From Desulfuromonas sp. SDB (GTDB lineage Bacteria > SDB-A): a DNA stretch of 8,147 nt. Made by a program: the position numbers and the translations under genes. The stretch spans positions 1 through 8,147 of the forward strand of contig LKUE01000033.1 in NCBI GenBank assembly GCA_001412365.1, read 5' to 3'. Shown here one piece after another: positions 1 through 6,489 of the stretch (position 1 is its first letter; each line of letters opens with the position of its first letter). The notes under the pieces are model-generated. The model had not been told where the DNA came from and did no database searches. It was given only the letters and a program-made list of their open reading frames with translations.

Positions 1-99
1 AAAATAATATTTTCTGATATTCCTTTTTTGATTAATTTAACCGTTTATGTTACATTTGTAATGATTATAATTATATTTAATCCAGAAGTTTTTAAATGA
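1..99 (+). CDS. C-terminal fragment of a hydrophobic membrane protein (5' end outside window)
   Basis: Frame 1 is open from the first base to a TGA at 97-99, giving 32 residues. The fragment begins KIIFSDIPFLINLT, continues with a very hydrophobic run of V, T, F, M and I, and ends FNPEVFK. One membrane-spanning helix close to the C-terminus is therefore likely. The stop sits inside the ribosome binding site of the next gene (GAGGTG, 98-103), which is typical of an operon junction and supports this being a real gene end. The pattern of an acidic residue plus P-F-L-I followed by a final helix recalls the end of UbiA-family prenyltransferases of the decaprenyl-phosphate phosphoribosyltransferase type. 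That resemblance is from memory over a very short segment and is only a hypothesis; any polytopic membrane protein could end this way. Confidence 0.5.
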   Translation, partial: KIIFSDIPFLINLTVYVTFVMIIIIFNPEVFK

Positions 100-108
100 G
101 GTGAAAAT

Positions 109-1203
109 ATGAATTTAAAAGCAGTTTTAAAGGATATGGTTGAACGAGATGCTTCCGACCTCCATATTAAAGCAGGCAGCCCTCCTGTATTAAGAATTAA
201 TGGACGGTTGATTATAATGAAGCATCCTTCTCTTTCCCCTGAAGACCTTAAGCAGGCTGCAGTGAATTTAATGACTCCTGAACAGCAGAGAAAGTTTGCC
301 AAGGAAAAAGAACTTGACTTTGGGGTAGGGGTTCCTGGTTTGGCTAGATTCAGAGTAAATGCTTATTTACAAAGATCCAGTATTGCTATTGCCATGAGAA
401 CAATTCCCATGAATGTTAAGCCCCTTACTGATCTCAACCTTCCTCCCGTGCTTAAGGATTTGGCAATGAAACCCCGGGGATTTATGCTGTGTACAGGAAC
501 TACCGGTAGCGGTAAGTCTACAACCTTAGCTGCAATTATTGATCATATAAATGAACATGTTCCCCGAAATATAATAACCATTGAAGATCCCATCGAGTTC
601 TTGTTCACCGATAAAAAATCTATAATCAGCCAAAGAGAAATTGGTTCGGATACCAACACTTTTGCCATTGCCCTTCGCCATGCTATGCGTCAAGACCCTG
701 ATGCAATACTGGTTGGTGAGATCAGAGATAAAGAAACCATTGACACTGCTCTAAAAGCTGCAGACACCGGTCATTTGGTTATGTCTACTTTACATACTTT
801 AAATGCTGCTGAAACTATTAACCGGATAATTTCATTTTATCCTCCCCACCAGCAGCAGCATATAAGGGTTTTGCTTTCCTCCACCTTAATTGCGGTATTG
901 TCATTAAGACTAATCCCCCGTGCTGACGGGAGAGGAAGAATCCCTGCAGTTGAAGTGATGATTAATACTCCTACCATCAGAGAGTATATTTTAGACCCCC
1001 TGGAAACTTTGAAAATTCCCCAAGCCATCTCTGAGGGAGCGCAGTATCAGATGCAAAGTTTTGATCAATCCATTATGCATTTATATGAGAAGAATTTGAT
1101 ATCCTATGAGGATGCAATAGAAAATGTCAGCAATCCTGATGAATTTAAACTGCGGTTAAGGGGAATCCAAAGTACTTCTGACCGAACCTGGGAAGAATTT
1201 TAG
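109..1203 (+). CDS. pilT: PilT-like type IV pilus retraction ATPase
   Basis: A 364-residue hexameric secretion-type ATPase of the PilT/PilU family, expected at the cytoplasmic base of type IV pili, where ATP hydrolysis drives pilus disassembly and twitching. The N-terminal PAS-like domain (about 1-110) carries the family signature ASDLHIKAGSPPVLRINGRL. The core has Walker A GTTGSGKST (130-138), the Asp box ITIEDPIEF (156-164), Walker B DAILVGEIRD (198-207) and the His box STLHT (226-230). The segment LSLRLIPRADGRGRIPAVEV (265-284) and the C-terminal GAQYQMQSFDQS (310-321) are typical of PilT rather than PilB. Length matches the family (about 350). The C-terminal AIRNLIRE motif is degenerate here (TIREYILD, 289-296), so a PilU-like or otherwise divergent paralogue is possible. 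The start is supported by GAGGTG (98-103), five bases upstream. No other pilus gene lies in the window. Confidence 0.93.
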   Translation: MNLKAVLKDMVERDASDLHIKAGSPPVLRINGRLIIMKHPSLSPEDLKQAAVNLMTPEQQRKFAKEKELDFGVGVPGLARFRVNAYLQRSSIAIAMRTIPMNVKPLTDLNLPPVLKDLAMKPRGFMLCTGTTGSGKSTTLAAIIDHINEHVPRNIITIEDPIEFLFTDKKSIISQREIGSDTNTFAIALRHAMRQDPDAILVGEIRDKETIDTALKAADTGHLVMSTLHTLNAAETINRIISFYPPHQQQHIRVLLSSTLIAVLSLRLIPRADGRGRIPAVEVMINTPTIREYILDPLETLKIPQAISEGAQYQMQSFDQSIMHLYEKNLISYEDAIENVSNPDEFKLRLRGIQSTSDRTWEEF

Positions 1204-1227
1204 AAGTAATACTTAATTTGTTTTAAA

Positions 1228-1788
1228 ATGGTTTTTAATGATTCATCTGCACCCGAAGCCCATCGGTTGTTTTTTGCTGCAGAGATTCCTGAATCTATTA
1301 GGATTAGGCTGTACAGTTTATCAAAGTATTGGCTTCAAAATGTAGAAAAAGTTAAATTTGTTGAACCTCAGAATATTCATATAACCATTAAGTTTTTAGG
1401 AGATGTTCACCTGTTGCTGGTAAATGATATTATTCACAGCACCCAGAAAATACTGAAGAATTTTAAACCCTTTGTGGTAAAAATCGGTAATCCTAAGCTG
1501 ATTAAGTCAAGAGTTGCCTGCTTTGAGATTTGGAGGGGGAGATATCATTTAGATACTATTTTCCAGGAATTAGATGAAAGTCTTAATCAATTTGGAATTG
1601 AGCGGGAATTTCGAAAATACTTTCCACATGTGACCACTGCAAGGTTGAAAACTTATGTAAAGGCACTGAAGATTGAAAAGTACAATCCCACTTTCCGGGT
1701 TGATCAAATTTCTCTGATTAGAAGTGAATTAACTTCGGATGGACCAGTTTATACCAATGTAAAGACCTTTGAATTGAAAGGAGAATAA
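1228..1788 (+). CDS. thpR: RNA 2',3'-cyclic phosphodiesterase (2H phosphoesterase, LigT/ThpR family)
   Basis: A 186-residue soluble 2H-superfamily enzyme. Characterised ThpR/LigT proteins hydrolyse 2',3'-cyclic phosphodiester RNA ends and can ligate tRNA halves in vitro; the in vivo role is unclear. Both catalytic H-x-T signatures are present: HITIKFLG (51-58) and HVTTARL (134-140). The N-terminal [14 protein letters not shown] (12-25) is the usual family opening, but it normally begins at or near the first residue, so this protein has an extension of about ten residues. The ATG at 1228 has no clear Shine-Dalgarno sequence, and the only upstream in-frame codons before a stop at 1207 are not standard starts. 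A TTG codon in HRLFF could be the real start. The gene begins 24 bases after pilT and ends one base before the recA start codon. thpR next to recA is a recurring bacterial arrangement. Confidence 0.88.
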   Translation: MVFNDSSAPEAHRLFFAAEIPESIRIRLYSLSKYWLQNVEKVKFVEPQNIHITIKFLGDVHLLLVNDIIHSTQKILKNFKPFVVKIGNPKLIKSRVACFEIWRGRYHLDTIFQELDESLNQFGIEREFRKYFPHVTTARLKTYVKALKIEKYNPTFRVDQISLIRSELTSDGPVYTNVKTFELKGE

Positions 1789-1789
1789 T

Positions 1790-2860
1790 ATGGCTAAAAG
1801 TTCTCGAAAACCAATTCCGGATCAGGATAAAGATAAAGCGTTGTCCAGTGCTATGAATTTAATTGAAAAGCAATATGGGAAAGGTTCAATTATGAGGTTA
1901 GGCGATGATGTGAGATTAAATGTCCCCTCGATTTCTACTGGCTCCCTGGGTTTAGATGCTGCCTTAGGAGTTGGAGGTATACCCGTAGGGAGAATTACAG
2001 AAGTTTTTGGACCGGAAGCATCGGGAAAAACAACCCTGGCTTTGCATATTGTCGCCAATGCCCAACAAAAAGGAGGCAAAGCGGCTTATATTGATGTTGA
2101 ACACGCTCTGGATCCAGTGTACGCCGAAAAACTTGGCGTTAATGTGGACGATTTAATTGTGTCCCAGCCTGATACCGGAGAGCAAGCATTGGAAATAACT
2201 GATATTTTAATAAGATCGGGAGGATTGAGGGTTATCATAATTGATTCAGTGGCGGCATTGGTCCCTTCTGATGAGTTAAATGGAGAAATGGGAGATGCCC
2301 AGATAGGACTTCAAGCCAGGCTGATGTCAAAGGCGATGAGAAAATTAACCGGGGCAGTATCCCGCAGCGGAACTTCTGCGGTATTTATAAATCAAGTCAG
2401 ATATAAAATAGGAATAATGTTTGGAAATCCTACCACCACTCCTGGAGGATTAGCTCTTAAATTTCATTCGTCCTGCCGCCTGGAAATAAGGAGAGTGGGC
2501 TCAATTAAAGTAGGGGACAAAGTAATTGGAAATGAGGTTAAAGTTAAGGTGGTAAAAAATAAAGTTGCCCCTCCGTTTAGAGAAGCAACTTTTGATATTT
2601 TATTCAATGAGGGAATTTCTAAATACAGCGAAATTATTGATCATGGACTGGATTTAAAACTAATTAAAAAAAGCGGCACCTGGTATTCTTATCAAGATGA
2701 AAATATTGGTCAGGGCAAGGAAAACACTAGATTGTACTTAAAAGAGAATCCCCACATAGCAGAACAACTTGAACTGGCAATAAGAGAATCTCTTGGTTTA
2801 ATTGGTGCCCCGGTGCCCTCGGTTAGTGAAGATGAAGATAAACAAGATGATCAGAATTAA
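1790..2860 (+). CDS. recA: RecA recombinase
   Basis: A 356-residue RecA, which forms ATP-dependent filaments on single-stranded DNA, catalyses strand exchange and stimulates LexA-type autocleavage. Visible landmarks: N-terminal oligomerisation helix with [13 protein letters not shown] (27-39), Walker A GPEASGKT (74-81), catalytic Glu104 in DVEHALDP, Walker [11 protein letters not shown] (148-157), and the L2 DNA-binding loop starting at INQVR (200-204). Loop L2 reads [10 protein letters not shown] (211-220); the glutamate usually found after NP (Glu207 in E. coli) is Thr215 here. The conserved [12 protein letters not shown] segment (224-235) is also divergent. The C-terminus is a short acidic tail ([11 protein letters not shown]). 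The start has AAAGGAG (1777-1783) six bases upstream, inside the end of thpR. I saw no Gram-positive (GAAC-N4-GTTC) or E. coli (CTGT-N8-ACAG) type SOS box upstream, so recA may be transcribed from further upstream or use a different operator. Confidence 0.98.
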   Translation: MAKSSRKPIPDQDKDKALSSAMNLIEKQYGKGSIMRLGDDVRLNVPSISTGSLGLDAALGVGGIPVGRITEVFGPEASGKTTLALHIVANAQQKGGKAAYIDVEHALDPVYAEKLGVNVDDLIVSQPDTGEQALEITDILIRSGGLRVIIIDSVAALVPSDELNGEMGDAQIGLQARLMSKAMRKLTGAVSRSGTSAVFINQVRYKIGIMFGNPTTTPGGLALKFHSSCRLEIRRVGSIKVGDKVIGNEVKVKVVKNKVAPPFREATFDILFNEGISKYSEIIDHGLDLKLIKKSGTWYSYQDENIGQGKENTRLYLKENPHIAEQLELAIRESLGLIGAPVPSVSEDEDKQDDQN

Positions 2861-3458
2861 AGATGGTTACAAGATTGTTTTAGAGGACGGACAAACATTA
2901 AGGGTAAACACAGTTGAACAACATTGGCAGCCCGGGTTTAATTTAAATTCAACGGAATTAATTCAATTACAGAGATTGGACCAGATAGGAAAAGCGCTGA
3001 GACGTATATATTATCTGCTTTCATTGAAAGATTATACCCTGGAGGAATTGCAAACAAAACTGAAGCAGAAATCTTTTGATCCTGCGGTGATCACCGAAAG
3101 CTTGCATATAATTAAATCACAGGGATTGATAGATGAAAGGAATATTGCGGAGGGTCTTCTTGATAAATATACAGCTCATAAACCTGAAGGATGGCGCAGG
3201 ATTAAGGCAAGATTAAATATCAAGGGCATAAATAAAGATATAGTTGCTGAAATTGTTGATCAGGCAAAACAGAGAAATGAATTCAGCTTAGCCTGGAAAA
3301 TCGGAAAAAAAAAGTATGCTAAATTATTAAAACAGTCCAAACCCAGAGCGGAATACAGTTTGTACAATTATTTAATCCGCAAGGGTTTTGATATAGATAC
3401 AGTGAACAGGGTAATTAACAAATTAACCGATGATGAGCTAAATGGAACTTTGGAATAA
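2832..3458 (+). CDS. recX: RecX family regulator of RecA
   Basis: A 208-residue helical protein matching RecX, which binds RecA filaments and modulates their extension and ATPase. After an N-terminal beta-like segment (about 6-30) come three-helix repeats: [19 protein letters not shown] (59-77) resembles the first-repeat signature, and [17 protein letters not shown] (98-114) followed by [14 protein letters not shown] (120-133) is the family's most diagnostic stretch. A third repeat occupies roughly 150-200. Length is normal for a long RecX. The start is uncertain: ATG 2832 overlaps the last 29 bases of recA in another frame, and ATG 2847 is an alternative; neither has a strong Shine-Dalgarno sequence, which suggests translational coupling to recA. 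The overlap means the acidic RecA tail and the RecX N-terminus share DNA. The 3' end overlaps the next gene by 17 bases. Confidence 0.85.
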   Translation: MKINKMIRIKDGYKIVLEDGQTLRVNTVEQHWQPGFNLNSTELIQLQRLDQIGKALRRIYYLLSLKDYTLEELQTKLKQKSFDPAVITESLHIIKSQGLIDERNIAEGLLDKYTAHKPEGWRRIKARLNIKGINKDIVAEIVDQAKQRNEFSLAWKIGKKKYAKLLKQSKPRAEYSLYNYLIRKGFDIDTVNRVINKLTDDELNGTLE

Positions 3459-4182
3459 TTTAATTAAACGAATCAGAAAAAGAGAAAGGGCATTATTTTT
3501 TACCTTAATTGATCCGGACAATATGGATCACTCTAAACTTAAAACCACGGTGCAAAGAGTTAAATCTCTCCGGGGGGATGCAATCCTGGTAGGCGGTTCG
3601 ACCCTATTTAAAGATAACCTGCCCCAGTTGATTGACTGGCTAAAAGATACCGCTGATTTGCCGGTGATAATATTTCCGGGAAATTCAAAATTTATCGTTC
3701 CTCAAGCTGATTTGGTCTTATTTTTATCTTTACTTTCAGGAAGGAATCCCCGGTGGCTGATTGAAGAACAGTTGGAAATGGCAGTAAAGATAAACCAGTA
3801 TAATCTGCCCAGTATTCCTGTTGCCTATCTGCTGGTGGAGTCAGGTTCGACCACTACGGTTGAATTTATAAGCAATACCCGTCCTATTCCAAGAAATAAA
3901 CCAGAGGTTTTAGCAGCCCATGTACTTGCCGCCAATTCCATGGGCATGGTAAATGTATATCTGGAAGGGGGTAGCGGGGCAAAGCTTACCGTCCCTGAAC
4001 AGATGATTGAAGTTGCCGCCCTCCACGCCCAGGGGAAGGTAATAGTGGGTGGGGGAATTACCTCCCCCGGTGAGGTTGAGTCAAAAGTAAAAGCAGGTGC
4101 GGATATTATCGTGGTGGGAACTGCAGTGGAAAGAAATATTGAAGTACTTCCGGAGTTAATTTCAGCTGCAGGGATTAAATAA
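3442..4182 (+). CDS. Geranylgeranylglyceryl/heptaprenylglyceryl phosphate synthase family protein (PcrB/GGGPS)
   Basis: A 246-residue TIM-barrel prenyltransferase of the GGGPS/PcrB family. Members transfer a prenyl chain from a polyprenyl diphosphate to the 3-hydroxyl of sn-glycerol-1-phosphate, the first ether-lipid step in archaea. Motifs in order: LIDPDN (22-27), VGGST (50-54), FPGN (78-81), SLLSGRNP (96-103), the glycerol-phosphate site YLEGGSGA (173-180), VGGGI (202-206) and VVGTAVE (224-230). The segment FISNTRPIPRNKPEVLAAH (142-160) and YLEGGSGA in place of the group I YLEYSGG type suggest the group II form known from Bacteroidetes and some archaea. Group II enzymes mostly use C20 geranylgeranyl diphosphate, while Firmicutes PcrB uses C35 heptaprenyl diphosphate; the substrate cannot be settled by eye. 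The gene overlaps recX by 17 bases and lies six bases before ispE, so the three are probably cotranscribed. Confidence 0.9.
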   Translation: MELWNNLIKRIRKRERALFFTLIDPDNMDHSKLKTTVQRVKSLRGDAILVGGSTLFKDNLPQLIDWLKDTADLPVIIFPGNSKFIVPQADLVLFLSLLSGRNPRWLIEEQLEMAVKINQYNLPSIPVAYLLVESGSTTTVEFISNTRPIPRNKPEVLAAHVLAANSMGMVNVYLEGGSGAKLTVPEQMIEVAALHAQGKVIVGGGITSPGEVESKVKAGADIIVVGTAVERNIEVLPELISAAGIK

Positions 4183-4188
4183 TATACT

Positions 4189-5073
4189 ATGCCTTTAACT
4201 GTTTTATCTCCGGTAAAAGTAAATCTTAGATTATCCATCGGGAAAAAAAGACCGGACGGGTATCATCAAGTAAATACCACCATGATTTCTTTAGATACCG
4301 GGGATTATTTGTATTTTAAAATAAATTCAGCTGAGGATCGAGTAACTGCTTCCCGCCAGGATGTTCCCGGGGGCAAACACAATCTGGTATTTTCAGCGGT
4401 AAAGTTAATCAGAACTAAATTAATAGATATTCCCCGGGTAAATGTTTTCATTGAAAAAAGGATTCCTCCGGGAACCGGTTTGGGTGCAGGTTCATCAAAT
4501 GCTGCAGTTTCTTTGCTGGTTTTAAATAATCTCTCTTCAAAGCCCTTGCCTTTAAATCAGCTCCGGTTGCTTTCTGCTGAGTTAGGAAGTGATGTTCCTT
4601 TTTTCATAGAGGGAGGAATTTCAGCTCTTAGGGGGAGGGGAGATGAATTTGACCAAACGGTTGATGATGTTCGCCACGAATTTAGTTATTTCAGCAATAA
4701 AATATTTTTACTGATAATACCTCACCACATAAGTGTTTCTACTAAACAAGCTTACCAATCTTTTGACTTGACAGATAACTCAATACAAGATACAAAAAAT
4801 GTCTTCAAATTAGATAATAGAAATTATGGGAATGATTTCGAACCGGTAGTATTTGAACGTCATTTCCAACTAAAGTATTATCGAGATAAATTAGTGGAGA
4901 AGGGTGCGGAAGTTGCTTTGTTAAGTGGTTCAGGTTCTGCCCTGTTCGGTGTTTTCAGCGACCGACTGACCGCTGAACAGGCAAAAAGAAGCTTTGAACA
5001 TGAACATGTTTTAACTGTCCTAACCACTACCAGAAAAGCCTGGAAGAGCTGGGAGGATTTGACAGATAAGTAA
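4189..5073 (+). CDS. ispE: 4-diphosphocytidyl-2-C-methyl-D-erythritol kinase
   Basis: A 294-residue GHMP kinase that phosphorylates CDP-methylerythritol at the 2-hydroxyl, the fourth step of the MEP pathway to IPP and DMAPP. The N-terminal signature SPVKVNLRLSIGKKRPDGYH (7-26) contains the substrate-pocket Lys10 and the GYH triad typical of IspE. The GHMP glycine-rich ATP loop is PPGTGLGAGSSNAA (93-106), and LGSDVPFF (132-139) supplies the catalytic aspartate, Asp135. LSGSGSALFGVF is the expected C-terminal GHMP motif. The start follows the preceding gene's stop by six bases but lacks an obvious Shine-Dalgarno sequence, so translation may depend on the upstream gene. The stop lies three bases before a tRNA gene, suggesting that the tRNA is processed from an ispE-containing transcript. 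No residues essential to the family appear to be missing. Confidence 0.96.
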   Translation: MPLTVLSPVKVNLRLSIGKKRPDGYHQVNTTMISLDTGDYLYFKINSAEDRVTASRQDVPGGKHNLVFSAVKLIRTKLIDIPRVNVFIEKRIPPGTGLGAGSSNAAVSLLVLNNLSSKPLPLNQLRLLSAELGSDVPFFIEGGISALRGRGDEFDQTVDDVRHEFSYFSNKIFLLIIPHHISVSTKQAYQSFDLTDNSIQDTKNVFKLDNRNYGNDFEPVVFERHFQLKYYRDKLVEKGAEVALLSGSGSALFGVFSDRLTAEQAKRSFEHEHVLTVLTTTRKAWKSWEDLTDK

Positions 5074-5076
5074 TTT

Positions 5077-5148
5077 TGGGGCGTCGGCAAGTGGCAAGCC
5101 TCGGGATTTTGGATCCCGCATTCGGTGGTTCGAATCCACCCGCCCCAG
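5077..5148 (+). tRNA. tRNA-Gln (anticodon UUG)
   Basis: The cloverleaf folds completely. The acceptor stem TGGGGCG (5077-5083) pairs with CGCCCCA (5141-5147), the D stem GGC (5086-5088) with GCC (5098-5100), the anticodon stem CGGGA (5102-5106) with TCCCG (5114-5118), and the T stem GGTGG (5124-5128) with CCACC (5136-5140) around a TTCGAAT loop. The anticodon loop TTTTGGA places TTG at 5109-5111, reading CAA and, by wobble, CAG glutamine codons. The weak U1-A72 pair and discriminator G73 (5148) are recognised identity elements of tRNA-Gln. CCA is not encoded (GAA follows), so it must be added by the CCA-adding enzyme. Whether the tRNA is charged directly or through Glu-tRNA amidation cannot be read here. 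Confidence 0.97.
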
Positions 5149-5153
5149 AATAG

Positions 5154-5159
5154 TATAAT
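5154..5159 (+). promoter_or_regulatory. Candidate -10 box for rplY
   Basis: TATAAT is a perfect sigma-70 type -10 hexamer placed six bases after the tRNA, so a transcript would start near 5166 and carry a leader of about 95 bases before rplY. The corresponding -35 position falls in the T arm of the tRNA and matches TTGACA poorly, so if this is a promoter it relies on the -10 element. In AT-rich DNA such a hexamer can arise by chance. Confidence 0.35.
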
Positions 5160-5169
5160 AGTAGAAAAA

Positions 5170-5241
5170 TTAACTGGACAATTGCCTTTATGGGCAATGT
5201 TTTTAGTAGTTAGAACTGATCAAATTACCAATGTCAGTTAA
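5170..5241 (+). promoter_or_regulatory. Structured rplY leader with two competing inverted repeats
   Basis: TTAACTG (5170-5176) is a perfect complement of CAGTTAA (5235-5241), forming a 7-bp outer stem that encloses a small hairpin at 5181-5198. A second segment, AACTGA (5214-5219), is also complementary to TCAGTT (5234-5239), forming a 6-bp stem with a 14-base loop. Both upstream segments compete for the same 3' segment, which ends eight bases before the ribosome binding site AAAGGAG (5249-5255). This layout could allow a leader RNA switch, for example feedback by L25. No known riboswitch or ribosomal-protein leader was recognised, and short AT-rich repeats can be coincidental. Confidence 0.35.
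5181..5204 (+). terminator. Possible weak Rho-independent terminator after tRNA-Gln
   Basis: ATTGCC (5181-5186) pairs with GGCAAT (5193-5198) around a six-base loop, followed after one G by five Ts (5200-5204). The stem is short with only three G-C pairs, so it would be a weak terminator. It could end the ispE/tRNA transcript or act as an attenuator in the rplY leader if the -10 box at 5154 is used. Confidence 0.4.
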
Positions 5242-5261
5242 GATGTACAAAGGAGATTTAT

Positions 5262-5909
5262 ATGCAGAAATTTACTATGAAATGTAAACACCGGGAGGTG
5301 TTAGGAAAAAATAAAGTAAAGCATCTAAGAACAAATGGATTGGTCCCTGCAGTGGTGTATGGTCATGGAGAAAATACTGTTTCGGTTAGTTTGGAAAAAG
5401 AGTCTATGGTAAATTTGTTAAAAAAACTCCATGGTGAACCGGCAATATTGGAATTGGAATTTGAAGATAAAAATACAGCTTTAACCATTATAAAGCACTT
5501 CCAAAAAGATATTATGTCCAATGCTTTACTTCATGTAGATTTGCAGATTATTCATCCTGGAGAACCACTGAAAATATCTGTTCCTGTGGTAACCATTGGA
5601 ACTCCTGAAGGAGTAAAGGCAGGGGGGATGATTGATCATCACCTTAAGGAAATTGATGTCGAAGCCATTCCTTCTAAACTTCCCGAACATATTGAAATTG
5701 ACGTCAGTAAGCTGGAAATTGGCCAAGGCATTCATATTAAGGAAATTGATTTTGAAGGGGTTACTTGTCACAACGATCCAAATCAACTGGTGGTTTCAGT
5801 TATTTCTCCTAAAGCCGCTCATATTGGTGAAGAAGCTGGATTGGAAGAAGAAGGGCTCCTGGGAGAAGAAGTTGAAGGAGAAACCGAATCTGCCTCTGAT
5901 GAAACTTGA
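5262..5909 (+). CDS. rplY: 50S ribosomal protein L25 (general stress protein Ctc/TL5 form)
   Basis: A 215-residue long-form L25 that binds 5S rRNA in the large subunit. The N-terminal L25 domain (about 1-95) has the RNA-binding signature LRTNGLVPAVVYG (22-34). The C-terminal TL5/CTC beta domain (about 96-185) has GGMIDHHLKEIDVEAIP (121-137) and PEHIEIDVSKLEIGQGIHI (141-159), both standard for the family. A glutamate-rich acidic tail covers about 190-215, as in many CTC proteins. The short E. coli form (about 94 residues) lacks the second domain. The start has AAAGGAG (5249-5255) six bases upstream, which favours ATG 5262 over ATG 5277. The stop overlaps the next start codon (ATGA type junction), so pth is probably translationally coupled. 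Confidence 0.96.
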   Translation: MQKFTMKCKHREVLGKNKVKHLRTNGLVPAVVYGHGENTVSVSLEKESMVNLLKKLHGEPAILELEFEDKNTALTIIKHFQKDIMSNALLHVDLQIIHPGEPLKISVPVVTIGTPEGVKAGGMIDHHLKEIDVEAIPSKLPEHIEIDVSKLEIGQGIHIKEIDFEGVTCHNDPNQLVVSVISPKAAHIGEEAGLEEEGLLGEEVEGETESASDET

Positions 5910-6484
5910 TGAAATATGTGGTGGGTCTCGGAAATCCTGGAGAGGAGTACAAATATACCAGGCATAATATTGGAATCATGGTGGTGGAAGAAATTGTACG
6001 CAGGAAAAAAATGAAGTGGAAAAATGTTTCAGATTATTACGATCAGGTTAAACTTAAATTTGAGGATGTTTCAGGAGTAATGATTAAACCGAAGACTTTC
6101 ATGAATAATTGCGGATGGGTGTTGTCCAGGTTAGCTGGAAAAACAGAACAAGTTCAGGATATTCTGGTAGTGGTTGATGATTATAACCTTGATTTAGGGA
6201 TGATAAGATTTAGGAATGAAGGGGGAAGCGGGGGACATAACGGCTTAAAATCAATAGAAGGTTTTTTGGGGACAGGTTATCCCAGGCTTAGAGTAGGGAT
6301 TGGTGCAGTCCCCGAAAATATTTCAGCGGTGGAATATGTTTTAAAAAAATTTCCTGAACAACAATGGTCCCAGGTGGTTAAAATTATTGAATTTACCGCT
6401 CAGGCAGTAATCTACTGGTTGGAAAATAATACGAAGCAGGCTATGAATAAATTTAATGGTATAAATATCTTACAGGAGGCATGA
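5909..6484 (+). CDS. pth: Peptidyl-tRNA hydrolase
   Basis: A 191-residue enzyme that cleaves the ester bond of peptidyl-tRNAs dropped from ribosomes, recycling tRNA. Visible catalytic and binding residues: Asn9 in VGLGNPG (5-11), the catalytic His19 in TRHNIG (17-22), Asn66 in KPKTFMNN (60-67), Asp90 in VVVDDYN (87-93), and Asn111 in GGSGGHNGLKSI (105-116). The position before Asp90 is often His and is Val here, a mild variation. The start chosen is ATG 5909, whose first base is the last base of the rplY stop, giving a four-base ATGA overlap; the adjacent TTG at 5906 is less likely. MKYVVGLGNPG then matches the usual N-terminus. rplY-pth is a conserved pair. The stop overlaps the region just ahead of rpsF. 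Confidence 0.97.
   Translation: MKYVVGLGNPGEEYKYTRHNIGIMVVEEIVRRKKMKWKNVSDYYDQVKLKFEDVSGVMIKPKTFMNNCGWVLSRLAGKTEQVQDILVVVDDYNLDLGMIRFRNEGGSGGHNGLKSIEGFLGTGYPRLRVGIGAVPENISAVEYVLKKFPEQQWSQVVKIIEFTAQAVIYWLENNTKQAMNKFNGINILQEA
6474..6479 (+). promoter_or_regulatory. Ribosome binding site that decides the rpsF start
   Basis: AGGAGG lies one base before ATG 6481 and ten bases before ATG 6490. A one-base spacing cannot support initiation, so the second ATG is preferred, which also gives the usual S6 N-terminus MRGYE. The site lies inside the end of pth. Confidence 0.8.
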
Positions 6485-6489
6485 TTTCG

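Noticed and set aside
66-71. TATAAT upstream of pilT
   Set aside because: It lies in the coding end of the upstream gene in extremely AT-rich sequence, without a -35 at proper distance; the stop/ribosome-binding-site overlap suggests an operon instead.
1700-1790. Search for a LexA-type SOS box ahead of recA
   Set aside because: No GAAC-N4-GTTC or CTGT-N8-ACAG type palindrome was found between thpR and recA; a different operator type cannot be excluded.
4051-4068. GGGGGA/TCCCCC hairpin with six-base loop
   Set aside because: It encodes the glycine-rich phosphate-binding loop and following residues of the GGGPS-like protein; codon content explains the G and C runs and no T-tract follows.
3825-4238. 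Long reverse-strand open frame over the GGGPS-like gene and ispE start
   Set aside because: It is antisense to two well-supported genes and its protein has no recognisable motif; likewise the other reverse-strand frames across pilT, recA, rplY and ssb.
5003-5010. AACATGTT palindrome with an adjacent ATGAACATG repeat
   Set aside because: Inside ispE coding sequence, short, and explained by the FEHEHVL codons.
5059-5064. Perfect TTGACA -35 hexamer at the end of ispE
   Set aside because: A matching -10 at 16-18 bases would fall inside the tRNA, where no TATAAT-like sequence exists, and the tRNA itself starts only 13 bases downstream.
5632-5967. + strand frame of 111 codons crossing rplY and pth
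   Set aside because: It overlaps two strongly supported genes in a shifted frame; its sequence is a lysine/leucine-rich shadow without family motifs.
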